A stretch of 64,000 nt of DNA from Certhia americana (Eukaryota > Chordata > Aves > Passeriformes > Certhiidae), in contig CM031857.1 of NCBI GenBank assembly GCA_018697195.1, positions 89,778,716 to 89,842,715 on the forward strand, written 5' to 3'. Position numbers and translations under genes: made by a program. Under the pieces are notes generated by a model. The model did not search any database and was not told where the DNA came from. It saw only the letters and a program-made list of their open reading frames with translations. The first letter of the stretch is position 1; each line of letters starts with the position of its first letter. Positions 13,701 through 28,400 of this stretch are shown here, in pieces.

Positions 13701-16700
13701 AGAAGGATAATTCCCATGACAGACTGGCTGCTGTAGATCAGTTTGGAAGCAGCAAATATGGGAAACATTTTCTCTCTTACATAAACATGCTTTTTTCTCT
13801 AAAGTCTTGGACCTGTCTTAAGGGGGTGAGCTCATGTGCAGCTGAGTAGACTTTAGTTATCTTCCTATGGATCAGTCTGACAAGTTGCCATAGATGCTTC
13901 AGATAACGTAGAAAACCTGTAACCATTACTGAACTCTGTCTTGTGTGCCTCCATGGTCCACTGGAGCCCTTATAGCTGGATACAAGTCAAAGCAGCTTCC
14001 AGGCTACTTTAGCATATTTTGGGACTAAGCCAGAAGAGGCAAAGCCCAAAGCATACCTCAGGCTCTGTGCTGAGGCCCTTGTTGCCACATGGATATATTT
14101 CATCTGCTATGCAAATGACATGGTGTGCATGCAGTAGCTCCTGGTCACACTTTGCATGGTGCTTTTCTGCCCAAAGTAAAACAGACATAGTCAGCACAGA
14201 CTTGTTTTCTAGGTAAGCTTTTCCCCCCTGTCCTTTAGAGATTTTTCTCTTGTATTAGCGATTTAAAACCTGTCATCTCCAGCATTGTTTACTTGAAGGT
14301 ACAGGGGGACACCACTGTGTCTCTGTGAACAGTCCCATGCTCCCTGCGTGATGGCACTCACTTCCATCTGGTGAGGTAGGGTGTACACTGTCTGCCTGAC
14401 TCCAGACCTGTGAGGGAGAGACACCACTGTCCCTAACTAGGAGGGGCTGAGACCCTTGAGGGGATGTGGGTAGTCTGAACAATCCTGTTTCAGAAGTAGA
14501 GCCTGGCAGCTGAGGATGAGCAAGACTGCTTCCTCCCTGAGGTGAAGAATCAGGCACAGCTGTGCAGGTGAAACCCCCCTGAAGTCTGCAGTGAAGTTCT
14601 CAGCAATGCTGGCAGCATCTGGATTGGAGCCATGAGACACAAAGAGTGCATTCTGCATGGCAGTTGACAGAGCTAATAAAAGAGAATCACATCAGATAAA
14701 ACTGGTGGGTGTTCAATTCACTCAAAGGAAGTAATCTTATAATTTCCCTATCAAAACAATACTACTATATGCACCAGAGACCTACCCTAATATAAACCTG
14801 TACTTAGCAGTTTGACCAGAAACCTGAGAAGTATCTTGAAAATAGCCAAATCTGAGCTCAGAGACTCAAATACAACACTCTATATATTCCAAGTAATGGA
14901 ATAATCACTAGTACATGAACAATTAAGTAACAGTTCAACTACTGAACATATGAGAAGTGCTGTAGCCTTTTCTGTACCAAAGGGTTTATTTGTAGTCTGT
15001 TGCTTGCATTGAAATGGCATGTTACAGAAAGATGAAGGGAGCCTGTCAAAGCCCATTTGAAAAGTCACTTCTTCTAAACAAGGCCATCTGCTTTCATCCC
15101 TATTTGCATTATCAGCTGAACTGCTGGTACCAGGTATTCAAGGAATTTCAGAGGGAAGGAGGAGAGCACAGTATTTCCTTGTCACTTCCATAGATTTGAT
15201 GGAGCATTTGGACAATACAGCTAGCTAGCATCCTGTCACACAAATTGACATCTTGGGAAAGCAACAGGCTTTGAAAACAACACCCAGCTTACTCTAGGAC
15301 TGGGCTATTCAGTGATGACTAGTGCCTCTTTTACATATGAATCACACACTTTCATCCTCTAAATGTGTTCAAAGAACTGGAGGTTGGGATACTTCTGCTA
15401 CAGACTACCTGGGTTTGTAATTAAAGCACCCACCTCCACTCTTGTTTGTTCCCATATACCTGCATCTCAGGGAGCAGGTTTTCTCTGCTAGAGATTGAGC
15501 TACTCCCCAGGCTGCTGTACATCTGAGAGACAATTAATCATGTTTGCAAAGGCTATTGTATGTGTGGCCTGTGGTTAGTGGGCACGGCCTTAGATGAGAT
15601 CCTGGGCTTTACCAAAGGGGCAGGTTTGGCACTGGTGACTGGAGACAAGACAAAGAGAAACACCAGCTGCTGTGCCAAGTGATGTGGGCACCCTTCCTTC
15701 AGACAACTGGCACCCCGCCAGCAGCCTAGCATGGTCTTTGAAGTATCAAGCTGCTGACAGTGCTGTTTAAGATCAGAAAACAGGCATCTTATTACAAGCA
15801 CCCTGTTTAGTGCTTGGGAAAGGGAATGTTATCAAGCTAAAGTCTCAGAAATGCAGGCCCCCCAGGGACCACCCCACTCCCTGCAGAGTGGCCAAGCAAC
15901 CAAAGCCCTTCTGCTCTCTCTAGATGAAATCTCTGAGATTCCTTTATGAGGCACAGTCCAGAGCCCACTTTTGTTAAACCTAAAACATTACCACTCCAGT
16001 CTCATGCTCCAAACACACACACACTAAATGGAGTAAAAGGAAAGTATTTTTGAGCACAACAGAGTGCTGTGTTTTCTACCGTGTGTTTAAAAGGCAGTGG
16101 TATGCTGCTTTGAAAAAGCATTACATACAATTTGTATATAAAATTTTTCACAAAATCCTTCCACGTATTTTAGGATTGAAGTTATACAAATAAGGCCGAA
16201 AAATATGGTCCTATCTATTATTTTCCTTATTTTTAATGACTTCTCACCATCCTACTGCATACTGTTTTTCAGTAGCACAGCACCAAGTGTTGGACACATA
16301 TAAACCTTGGGCTTCTGCTCTTCAATGACATCCTGAATGAACTCAAAGGACCCTCGAAACAGTGCCCTGACTTTGAATTTATCCCAGGCAGACATGCACA
16401 ATCCTCAGTTCTGATAGTTTTTTCTCTCTTCCACTGCCTCTTCCCAAGACACAGCTTGCAAACCGCTCCTAACTCTGTCAAACTCTGCCCATTTTTATTT
16501 TCAAGTTAGAAATGTGTGCCCTAGAAAAGACCACTTCCATGACAGCTCAAAGCTTTCAAACTGCATCTGTCATTTTGTTACTTCGCCCAAAGAAGTGACA
16601 CTTTAGAGAAGGCAAAATGGTTTCTCACTATTTGGAAATCAGAGCTGATTTTTCCCAATCTTTTCTTCATATGTTTATCTTTTGGGGAGAGATTAATTAC

Positions 16701-17173
16701 GGACAACTTGTGGGAACGTTTTTCTAGGCAATTATTAGGATGCATGTAAAGACTGCAATATCTCCCCTTAGAGTGGGCAGGTGCAAATAACAATACTTCA
16801 AGACTTCCAATACAAATTAAGTAGGTCCCTGACTTGCTTCAAGAACTTGTTCTCCAGTATGTAGAGGGAACAACATTAATTTCTCTTTGCTGTTTTGGAA
16901 CAGTACTGTATAGCAAAGGGCTTATTTCTTTGGTTTTTTACTATACAGGATCAGGTTTCCTGATGATTTCAAAGAAAGTACCCAACCTTGCAAGGACTAA
17001 GCCTGCCACCCTATACCTGCTCAGGCCCTTTACCCTGTGCCATGCAAACATTCAAACCAGAGACTTTCCCAGATATCATTGACATTACAAGGAGAAAGCA
17101 AAAAGTGAAACTCTGTCTAAGTGAGTCTTTGATAAAAGAATTAATTTAAAACTGTACACTTTGCTCATTTAAC
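10742..17173. other. Non-coding stretch
   Basis: No gene or repeat family recognised. A short AT dinucleotide patch lies at about 13363-13391 and causes the YIYIYIY run in the 143-codon minus frame at 13337-13768. Two copies of GAAGGATAATTC lie near 13680 and 13700. Other frames are short and without domains. Confidence 0.45.
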
Positions 17174-17188
17174 TTTTTTTTTTTTTTT
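17174..17188. repeat. T15 homopolymer
   Basis: Fifteen consecutive T bases in AT-rich sequence. No associated element recognised. Confidence 0.8.
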
Positions 17189-20100
17189 CAAGGAAACATA
17201 AACCAACACTATAATTGTACTTTGGCCTGTGGGAATAATATCCCAGAAATAAAGTCTCTACTGAAATTTTGTAGCTTAAGATCTCTGTGGGGCTGCTTCT
17301 TTAACTGTAAGACCTATAATTATCCATCCATTATGGCATTGAACAGTGATCCTGAGGAAGCCCATATTTTTTCCCCCAAGCACCCTACACATACATGCCA
17401 GAGAGAGGGCAGGGAATGTCCTGGAGTTCAACCTCCTTGTCAATGCCATCAGCTCAGGGAGACCCTCCCTGGGGTCCCTTTGCCAGGCTCTCCAGCAGGG
17501 ACACCCTGTGTGTACCTCAGTGCTCTCAGTTGTCTGGTACTGCATCTCACACTGAGAACGCTAGGATTGCTACAATCTAAGTCCTAAACAAATAAATGTG
17601 ATTTGAGCTGCCCTCACCTTCCTTTTGCTTTGGGGTGAGCAAAGATAGCAGCTTTCTGGTTAGGAAGGATAGGAAGCCACTAAGCCAAGCACACCTTTCC
17701 TCAGCCTTTGGACCAAACATGGCTGCTTTGGAGTTGGAGATGGCTTGGTGGTGCTGCTACAGGTCTAGCAGTCTGTGCCTCCAGGCAGCAAATGCTTTCC
17801 TGTCACGACTGGAAGGCATAAGGGCATACTTCCAGGGTATTTTACTGGCCATATTGAGGACTGAGTTCAGACTGGATGAAATGGTGCATACATAGAAGAC
17901 CTGGCCAATGGTGTTTCTCCGTGGTTTTGGGAAAGATTTTTGCTCCTCTTAACACGAATAAGCCATTTTATCAGGTGAAGTATAAACATGTGAATTGTTT
18001 CATTTAGCAAACCCTGCATTTGAATTGTTTTATATTTTCCAAAGCCGTTTCCCAGTATTACTGTCTAAAACTCTTTCTGAATAAGAACTGAACTTATATA
18101 TTGTTTAAGTTACTTAGAAACAGTGTTAGCAGGGTTTGAGTGTGTGTATGTGAAGAAACAACTGGCTGAAAAACTCCTTTCTATGTGTAATCTTTACTAA
18201 CATTAACGCAAACCCCTCTACAAAAGCAGCCTGGAGAACCCTGGTGGTAGACACAGGGCTGAAGAGACTGGTCCTCATCTTGACACATTTAGGCACCAAG
18301 ACCAATGTACAGACAGTCCCCAGATATGCCAGACTTCACCCCTCACAGAGATTCCTCTGAACTACTAGCCATCCTAAGCTTACATTTAGAAAAGACATTG
18401 AATTCCTAGTGTGAAAGCTCCACACTGGCTTCTGATGGTGATTGCCAAGAAGATGGGCTCTCCAAGGCTCAGCAGCACTGGGAACACTGTTTCATGGCAG
18501 CTCTTTATGCTTTATTACCTTCCAGCACTGTGTGCAAGGTAATGCAAACTATGTTTTGTACAAACACAAAACAAACTACAGATCAATGACATCACTCACT
18601 CAGATTTGCTTTTCATGGATTTAGCATAATGGGCACAAAGATGGTTTCTTTAAAGTACCAAAAATCCAGGACCAAGACCATGAAGGAATGAAGGAGGGGT
18701 AGTTCTCTGCTAGATTTTTAAATATGATTACTCCTTCACAAGCAATATTGTACATTGATCCTCACCAGCCTGCTACCACAGCCTGCTACCACAGTGAGAA
18801 ACAAACCCATGACCTGCCTCAGATGTAGACACACTTTAACTTCACTTTGTCATGTGTCTTTAATAAAGAAATGGATCCCGAGAGAAGTGAAGTTTGACTT
18901 AAAGAAGACGTCAAGTTTTTCTGAAATTCCAGATGATCTTCTTTTCCATGATAACACTAAGTGAAGGTGTGAACAAAATGTTAGTGTAACTCTCTAGACA
19001 CTGCAATAGGTCAGGCTTGATAAAAGCAGTTTATATTACCAGACAGGTATCATTTCTTTATCTAGCAATTTTATGGGTTGAAGTATACCTCATATTACTC
19101 ATACAGTAATGTACAGGCATGATCTTCTTCCAGGCATCTTTGGAAACATGGTAACATTCACAAGACATAGGAAACTTATAATTAAAAAAAAAATAGAGTG
19201 ATCTTGCCTTTTGGACATTTAATGTTATTGGATCTCACGCTCAAGAAACCCCTACTCTGGCCTTATTTTGTAGCAATTTTTTTATATTCTGTCCTGATTT
19301 TCATAGAAGTTTATTAGGCATTAATAATCAGTACATATTTTTGATATAATAAATTACCTACATAATTTTGAAACCCTACTAGGGTGTTGCAAAGTGGTCA
19401 TCATTCAAGGCAGGGATTCACTACATGCAGCGGCAAATGTAGAAGTTGTATTTACTTGGATAGCTGGGAACACCCATGAAAGCAAGGAATAAGAAATGTA
19501 TGATATTCTTGGTGAAAAGGAAGTTGTCTAAAGACCAGACAGTGGATCAGGAGCTTTTTGGATCTGTTAACTAGAAGCAATTCTTCTAGTTGCTAGCCTC
19601 AACAAAGCCTCAACACAGCTACCCACACACAGAAGGGTGGTGGCACCTGAGATGTCCTGTGGACTCTGCCTGGCCCCAGTGTGCCACTTCAAAAAGCAAT
19701 GAGTCCCCTCAGGGTCCTGTATCAGACCTGCCAAGCTCACATGGACATCTTACATAGCACAGCTTAAATGGCAGTAGCCACACATAGGCAGGCAAATGAA
19801 TCCAGCTCTTTAGAGGATCTTTTACTCATTTAAAATCACAGGCAGAAAAAAACAACACTGAAAGATCTCATCTTTGAGACCACATAAAAGAAAGATGCAA
19901 AGTGATTTTCTGATTTCAGGTTATGACAGTAGTCAGGGAAAGAAAACAGATACAAGCTTCCAGTGGCTGGTGCCTACACAATTATTTATTTCGTTGTGAA
20001 ATGAGGGCAAAAATACTATTTTTCTGACTTACTGCATACTCCTGCATGTCACCAGAGAAAAGAATCATGTCATGTGAAAAAGTGCCATACAGAGTCAAAC

Positions 20101-22804
20101 CAGTTGTGTTTTTACCTATAAACTGAACATATATGTGTAGGGGCTATATGGTATAATAAGTAAAAGCCATCAAAGGCACTGTTCCTCTGACTTTAAAGCA
20201 GGTCTGCATTTTGAGGGCAGGATCAAAAACCTGGGGCCTCACACAGTAGATCTGTTGGATAAAAGGGGACAGGCTGAAGAGGTAAAGAAAAATCCCTAAA
20301 CACCTCATTTTCCTGCACAAAGGGAGTGTGAGTACAGTGTGAGTACAGTGACTGTACCTTCCCAGATTGCTCCAACTCTTCCTGAGAACATCCTTATCAA
20401 AACTTTTTCATGATGATGGCTGTGATTAGCTTACCAGTAGCATGAGGCAGAAAGAAGCTGAGGTGCAGAAATGTTTCACAGACAGCCTCAGCTGTGTACT
20501 GCCCAACGCTGCATTTGGGGTTCTCTGATTGAAATCTTCAGGGAGCTCCATGTACAATCACTTTGTTTTGAACAAAAACTTCAGCTTGTTCACACTGTTT
20601 CTCACTCCCTTCTTAATTGTTAGAAATTAATACCCTTGACACGCTCTTAAACCACACTGTTTGGCAACTATTTTACAGTGTAGGCAAACATTTGAGCTTA
20701 GTGCTAAATATGCGGGTGCTGTACATACACAAATAAAGACTGTCTCTTTCTCAGAGATCTTACAGTCTGAAAGATAAGAGATGAAAGAGTGCTTGGAAAG
20801 ATGAGTAACCAGGGGGACTGTAGGAGGGGTTCACCTCAGTTAAAATGTAAAAAACCTGGGTATCATTCAAAGAACGTACAGATTTTGGTCCTGAAAATAT
20901 GCATTTTGTAATGTATAACAGTTTTGTAATTAAGAAAAAAGCTGAAACTGTTGACATTTTCTTGTGCCTGGTTTTGGTTGGACTGAGGTAGCATGTTGCT
21001 GTTAATTCTCCTGACACCCCCAAACCATCCTGCTGTAGTCATCCTCTGCACAAAGCCCAACACTCTTGTTCAAACCACTGTCTCTGCTTGGGCTTTGACC
21101 TTGAGAGGGGTTATATTTGGAGACCAGATGTCTCTTGTATATGATGGATAACTTTACATTTTAATACAAGAAATTTTTAGCCTTTTTTGCCTGCATGTAA
21201 TTAGGAAAGTTATGAGTCACAAAGTAAACAGAAATAAATGTGATGCAATCAGCATGTGCAATTCCATGATTCAATTTTGCAAACATTCCTTCAAACCAAT
21301 CCTGTCTATCTTCAGATATCAAGTATGGGTTAAACACAAGGACCTCCAAAAAAAAGACACTGAGTTGCTCTCTTCTTGGGAAGGAGCAGATGGGGTGTAG
21401 GCTGCTTGGGCACAGCAGCAGGGTGCTCAGCACTGCCCTGAACCCCTGTGCACAGTTGCCTCCAGGTTTCTAGACATGCAACTTTTGTTACTGGAGATGG
21501 AGGCACTTGTCATCAGGTCACACTTTTCATGGTACAGCTGTGGTGCGGTAAATGTCCCTGGGCTGTAGCTTCTTCATGTGTCACCTTTCATGTGACACTT
21601 GCATCCACAATAAAAGGACAAAGATTAATTCTTCTTTCATTCTTAATGTGGTTTAGTACACATCAGATGGTGCCTCTCTTGGTTTTTGGGATCGCACCAG
21701 GATAGCTTGTTCCTCAAACAATGTTTGAGATCAAACTCAACGGCAGATCACAGAGATGACAGAGATGATTTTGCTTTAGCAATGTCAGAGGAGTTTAGAT
21801 AGGAGTGATGTAGCTGCAGCTTTTTTAAAAAAATCTAACAAAGTGCTAGCAAGATGCCACATGCGTATGAAACAGGCAATCCCTGGCATAAGGATGTTGT
21901 GTGTCTGTTGTAAAGGCAAAGCTTGATGTTGCCTTGTGAATCAAAGTGACACACTTGGAGCCATCCACATTTTGATTTCAAGCCAGTGAAAACCAGATTT
22001 TCTTTTTGCTAGAGTTGCTGAAAGGTTGGTGGAGTGGGAGTCAGCTAGTGCCAAGGTAGAACTATGCATGTTTCTTGTCATATGTCTTCAAGTGATGCAT
22101 TCCAGACTTCTTCATTTAATCATCCAGAGATAAATAAGCTACTACTTATTAAAAACTAATTATGTTTTAAGCAGCACAGCTAAAAGATAATCTGTGTTAC
22201 AGAATTCCTAGTGGCAAAACACCCAGGACTTTTTACAAGTAAAATCATGAAACTGCTATGATGCTTTTGAAGTTTTAACACACTCATGCATTTGCTTGAA
22301 AATTACTATGCAAGCAGTAAACACTCTTTGGGTCTGATTCTTCAAGATGCAATACTGCAGCTCTTCACTTAGCTTCATGGGCTTGGTTCTCACAAGTCTG
22401 ACACAGCTGACAGTATTTTTTAACTACGTGTTTGACAATCAATGCAGTAACAAAAAAAAAGATCTGTGGTTTTAGTATTGATAAGTCTCCTCACCAAAAA
22501 TTACATTCCCAGCTAGAATACTGAAGAAGCTTAACAAAGACACTTTGAAGGAAAAAAAAAAAAACAACACAATGCGTTTTTCTTTTGCTTCTCTAATTGC
22601 TGCAGATGTTGTGCAGTTGCACCTATGAAAAGTTAAATATTATGTCTCCGTAACATTTTTGATCTTCATTAATTATAGCTCAGAAAACCTTACAAAAAGC
22701 AGCCTGCCTCTTTAATACAAATAAGATTAATTGCATGGGTGTTCAGAAAATGAGCCACCAGTAGTTAAACAAAAAATGTTTGTCTTTAAGCAGCCCTTGA
22801 ATGA
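17189..22804. other. Non-coding stretch with short tandem duplications and one hairpin
   Basis: Exact duplications: the 13-mer GCCTGCTACCACA at 18768-18793 (two copies) and the 11-mer GTGTGAGTACA at 20326-20347 (two copies). A perfect 9-bp inverted repeat with a 5-nt loop lies at 19569-19591 (arms AACTAGAAG and CTTCTAGTT). An A13 run lies at 22552-22564. No coding sequence recognised. Confidence 0.5.
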
Positions 22805-22819
22805 TTTTTTTTTTTTTTT
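22805..22819. repeat. T15 homopolymer
   Basis: Fifteen T bases followed by a short A run (TTTTTAAAAA), giving a small inverted repeat at its right edge. Confidence 0.8.
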
Positions 22820-25372
22820 AAAAACTGTTACAGGAAGTGAAGAGGCTGCCAAATTACCATGCCCGTGAGCCCCACTCTCATTATCAGCCTAAACGAATGC
22901 ACACACCCCGCCACTTTCATCCTCTTCCAGGTCCAAGAAAAAGAAAAAGGAGGCAAAAAAACCCAACCAACCTTCCACACAAAGAGGTGTCTCTGAAGTC
23001 TGGAATGCACCCTGGCTGTTTGAAGACAAGATTTATACCTGACACCCTCCTTTAAGCTCATTGTTGAGACTCGCCTGCGTTCAAATCAACCACAGACTGG
23101 CTGCTGCAGGTACTTCATCTTACAACAACCACATCATCTAAGATAAATGCACCAGGAATTGCTATCACTTTGAGGTGAAAAAAAAAAAAACCAACAAACC
23201 AACGGGTGGGGGGGTGGAAATCAACCCTCTGATGCAGGTAGTGGGTGGAGGAAAAGACAGACGGGCATGAAGGACTGTGTGAGGGTGTGTCCAGGGAAGA
23301 AGCCAGCAACAGCCGCCAGCCTGCGGCGTGGGGCGCAAGGATGAAATGGGTCTGGCTGCCTGTGTGGGCACCTGTGCTTTAGCCCAGCCTCTCCTTGCCT
23401 TTGGCAGTCAGGCTGTGGGACCAGGCATTGGGCAGAATCCTTAAGCCACCCCAGTGCCAGGGAAGCAGTAACCACTTGTGTGCTTGTGAAGGACTGAAAG
23501 GAGCTTTTTTGACTTGGTGGGAGACAATGAGATGGACTGAGCCATCAGTTTGTGTCATTCCCATGTTTTCTGAGGCACGCCTGATTTCTTCATTTTAGGA
23601 TCCTATCCCTAAGTAAGCTGTGGTTAGCTACTTTCATTCAGCTTCTTAAATTTCTCTGGAGGAAAACACTTGGTAGTAAGGACTTAATTTTACACTGAAT
23701 CTCTCTGGTGGGAGGCAAAGGGATAGGTGAAGAAAACAATAGGAGAGACAGAAGAGTGTGCTCAGAAGAGGAAAGTATCAGGATGTAGAGAAACAAAGCT
23801 GAACATCCTAGAGCTCAGACTGCTGAAACTCTAGCATTAACAGGAGTTGGGCTAATTGAAATCTTTGAAGTAATGCAGGCAGAAAATGTCTGTCATAACG
23901 AGATAATAACACCTGGCAATTGGCAGAGACACTTATTGCTTATATCATACTATCGCTCAAAGCCCCAATAAAAGTTGGGGTGTAAGGATGCAATTTGTGG
24001 TGTAGAACCAGTTAAGGAGCATTTTCCGAGGGAAGAATTACCATGGTATTTGGAATAATGCCCCATTAATCAAGGGCATTCAAAAATGGTTCTTAGGAGA
24101 TATTCTGAAATTAAACTGATAGAGAAAAAATGTAGAAAAAATGGCAACATAGGTAGTTAATGTGAAACTTTAAAGTTAGAAAAACCTGCCCTTCTGAAGC
24201 ATTTCATAATGCCTATCATGGATCCAGAGACAGAAAGCAATATGGGATTAACAAAAAAACTAAGGTTCCTAAGGGCTGTTCTAGCATCACAGTTTGACCT
24301 TCTATTGAGCAGGATCCATCATCATGTTCTGGATTTAACCTAACAGAAAGATCTTTATTTGGTTTTCTTGTTCTCCTTTGTCAAACAGGTAAGACTCAGG
24401 GCTTTACAGGGCTTCTTCCAAAACTTCTGGGCTGACAGGGATGTTTGAAATCTGGGAAAAAGGAGCTGGTTTAATCAATTTCAGTTATAGAGCACTTTCT
24501 ATATTTAGGATTTTAAATTATGTTTCATTAAGAATGCAAATTATGAGCATTTCTAGGACTCAAGGTACTTGCATGTCTCAGCTAGCACATAAGCCTCATG
24601 CCATTACAAATCTGAATAGGGCAGGTTAAGTTGCAGCAGAATTAAAACACAGCAAAGGGAGGGCAGGAAGATAGTTTGAACAACACTTTCAACATCTGCC
24701 GACTTGGGTGGGAGGAAAAACATCTACAGTAACACTGAACTGACACAACTGCATGTGAAGTTGCAGCATCAATCTTGGCTTGGCCACATGTATCTTGTTC
24801 CATTTTTTGCAATTGAAAGTCTTAGCGTTTATAATTACTTTTTAAGATTTTTTTTTTTTCCTGTGGGCTGTTTTGTAGTTCTGTTCAGGTTTTTTTTATT
24901 CTCTTGGGGGATGATGTCTTCTACCTGGTGCAAGCAAAAGATTCTCAGAGAAATCAGTTTCATCAACCCGTGGCCAATGTATTGAAAAATGGAGCATGGC
25001 TCCACTGCAGCAATCATGGGAAATGTTGCGGACACTTAGCCTGGAGCCTCCATAATTTGTGACACCAAGCTTCTGAGGAAATAGCATTCAGTATTTCATT
25101 CTGACATTTCAGCTCTTGACAGCACTACAGAATGCTGCTTGAACCTAAAGTCAAATGCAATAAACTGTGCACAGCTTTGCCAAGAAAAAACAAAACCAAA
25201 CACGTGAGCAAGGCCAGTTCAGATTGCCATCACAGGGAGCCACAGGAGTGGGAAACAGAAATACCTGGCTCTGAGCAGTCGCTTCACTGCTGCCTGCCTA
25301 TTAAAAATAACAGAATTTTCAAGAAGCAGTTACAGGCACTATCAGGGCCTTCTGGTCTAAACACGAAAACGT
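22820..25372. other. Non-coding stretch
   Basis: Contains an A run near 23179 and a G-rich patch near 23206-23216. Frames at 22837-23475 on both strands lack domains. Nothing else recognised. Confidence 0.4.
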
Positions 25373-25437
25373 GAAACCATTTCGGTTGAAAAAGAACTTT
25401 AAGATCGAGTCCAACTATTAACCCAGCACTGCCAAGT
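25373..25437 (-). mobile_element. CR1 LINE fragment (3' end scrap)
   Basis: The plus strand reads AACCATTTCGGTTGAAAAAG, then a TTTAAGATCGAGTCCAAC segment and TTAACCCAGCACTGCCAAG. This is the reverse complement of the last ~65 bases of a CR1 3' end (the same region as the end of the copy at 6746-7222). A few bases are missing inside the ATCATCGAGTCC motif. No terminal octamer is left. A short, old, dead fragment. Confidence 0.7.
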
Positions 25438-28400
25438 TCACAGCCATGTAGAATCATTGTGTTCTTCCTTTCCCAAAAGGATCTTCAGCATCTCCCAAAA
25501 TAAGTTGCAATGAACAGTGATAAAATACCCTCAGAACATAAAAATATGAATATGGATGACAAACCTGTACGTTAACTGAGATTGTTCACATAAATATTTG
25601 TGATTATTTACTTGGCCAGGGTACAAATTTATTTTGTATTTGTACACAATGTGCATCTTTTGCTGGTGTTGAACAGCTCTTACTGTAATAACATGCTAAA
25701 GATGTTCCAGGGAACTTCTGTATCCTGGTAATGACTGGCACTTTTAAAATTACTTCTGAGACAATGAAAAATGTGAATACTTATTTTTGTATGTACATAT
25801 GTATGCAGGACTACATGGTAGGTCCATAGACACATTTTAGGCTCAAGATAGTTTTTCTGTAACATATGAAATTTTGTTTGTATTTTCTCCCTCCTTTGTA
25901 TTTCTGATCTAATAATTTTACTGTTCTAAAAATGGAACTTCAAAGTTTGGTGCCTCTGATGTTATTCAAGAATGAGAATGCCAGCAATGAATTAGACAGT
26001 AAATGCTCTGGATTCACCAGCAACTCCTTCTCCACCTCCAGAGAGGTGCAATCTTTCTCCCTGTCCTCCTAGTATTTGTTGGTTTTGTCCCCATTCAGTC
26101 CTTTGCCTCTTACTAACTCAGTTTCTCCCTCACTGCACATGCTTTGTGGGGCCAATAACTCCTCTTTAATGCTGTGTGACTCCTCTGGCTGCCATTCCCC
26201 TCTCCACTCTATCTTGAGCAGCACCTCAGTGGAAAGCAGCAGGTACCCCTTCCCCCTGCCAGCACCCTGTACTGTTCCCACAGCCACTGCTCATGTCCCT
26301 GCTACTCTTCATGCACTTGGGAGCCCAAGCAGGATTTAAGCATCCTTTCCTACACCCCTTATGTTTGCTACAACCCCGACTCTCTGTCCTACCTGCTCCC
26401 TTCATGTACCTGCTCTCCACAGCCATTCAACTCCCCCATAGATAGAAGGTGGCTGGACAGAAATCCCAGGCAACTCACTCTCACCTGCTAGGGGCCTATT
26501 GCTACCAGGGCAATGTGGCACCATGTGTCATCAGCCTCTGCCTAAGAAGGGGTGGTCAAAGTCAATATCATCTTGCAAATTGAAATACAGCAGCAGTCAT
26601 GTTTATGATTTGAGAGGGCTGTGAGAAGAGCCCCTTCCTGCCTCCTGGCACACCTGTTTCTCTCCAAAAGTTGAGGTTAGAGTGCCTGGTTCAGAGTCCT
26701 TTGGAGCCCCCCAGGCCCTGGTCTGGGACAGCTCTTAGAAGATGGCTTCGTCTGACTAAATGTGTTGCTCTGTGTAAGCAGTGAAAAAGTCATATTTGCA
26801 GTGGTAGCAATGTATTGCATAGCAAAACCCCGTAGTAGAAAATTATTTACTCCCATGACCATTTGTTTGAAATAAATAAAAAGTTATAGAAACATAATTT
26901 CTAGAAGATGAAACTATCAAGTGCACAACAGCAGCTGAGGAGCTACATTTCTTTTACAGCTTGACTAAAGTGTCACCTTTCAGGGACCTGAGGGCATGTT
27001 AAAGTGAAGAGCTTTAAAACAGCCAACAACGAAAGCTAATTCTTCTCCAAAAAAGGCAAACAGGAAACTTGTTTAAAGGACAAAGCTTTCGGTGCATAGC
27101 AAGTGCTTGTGTTCACATGTGTGCTCAGGTTGCTTTCAGAGTCTGTTTTGTTGGCTCTCTTGGCTCTGTCTCCAAAAGAAATCTACAGAAACTCATGTAT
27201 GCGCATAAGTGCCAAATGTGTACACAGCATCTCAGACACTTCGACAGCAAGCGGCAGTTAATTCAAACCATGCATTACAGAGAGCTCATCCTTTCATGAT
27301 AAATGATGGTATTGATAGATGAGTTATTTTTACATCGAGCTTAATTATATCAAATCTCAGCCCACAAGTGTGCAGCAGAAAGGGAAGCACTTTCTTTGTT
27401 ACTAATAAGCTGGGTTTTTTATTTTTTCTTCTGCACTATTCACATATAATTAAAAGTGACCCAAACCCACATGAATTATATGCCAATTAAAACCCTTTCA
27501 TCTTTGTTGTCGTGTCATGATATACCGGATATACAAATCTGTAAAAAAAGAAACATACAAAAAACCCACCACCATAAGACCTCCCTGTCTCTTAGCACCT
27601 CATAGTAACATAAGTTTAAAGCCTTGAAGAAACAATGACTCAGTCTGCCTGTCTGCATGGAATCAGTTCGGTACATTTTTCTTGCCCAGACTGTTACATA
27701 TATAAAACTCCTGGCATAAATCCCTGATGTCCTGTTTATTTCTTACACACGTAATCTTGTAGGAAGAAGTCAAAGCTGTATACAGAGATACAAAATGGTT
27801 CTCCCTAATTTATGTGCCAAATAAAGCAAACTTTTCCAAAAGGGAGTAACTTCATTCTTTAAAACATAGAGATCAAATTGTGCTGTTCCCACTCCCAAAG
27901 TGGCAGCAGCAGCTGAAGTCAGCATGTCTACTAACAAAAAGGTGTATTAGTTCAGTCAGCAGTTTCTCCACAAAAAAACCAATTAGTTTACAATACAAAT
28001 GTCAGTGTTCAGAAAATACTATAGTTACTGTAGAACACTTAAACTTCAAAGCCACTCAGAAGCCTGGGAATACAAACCTAAGATGACCACACTGACACTA
28101 CCTATTACCCCTTCACTGAAGTTTGCCCTGCAACATCTTTCTCCTAAATGTCCGCTGTGTTCTCTGCTTGCACTCCAAATAATTGTTCTTTGACAGATTA
28201 AAATTTGTTGCTGTAACTTTAGTAAAGACCTAAAGGCTTGATTATAAGGTATGGTTAGCACATTTCAGAGGAGCATATGGTTTCCACAAATCAATTTATT
28301 GGTGCAGGTGTATGACACACTTTGAGTAAAATGGGACAACATCAAATACTCCCTCTGTTTAATTTGGAACAGGGAGCTGAATTTCCAACACCTGTGTCTC

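Noticed and set aside
13337..13768. 143-codon minus frame with a YIYIYIY run
   Set aside because: The run comes from an AT dinucleotide patch; the rest shows no domain.
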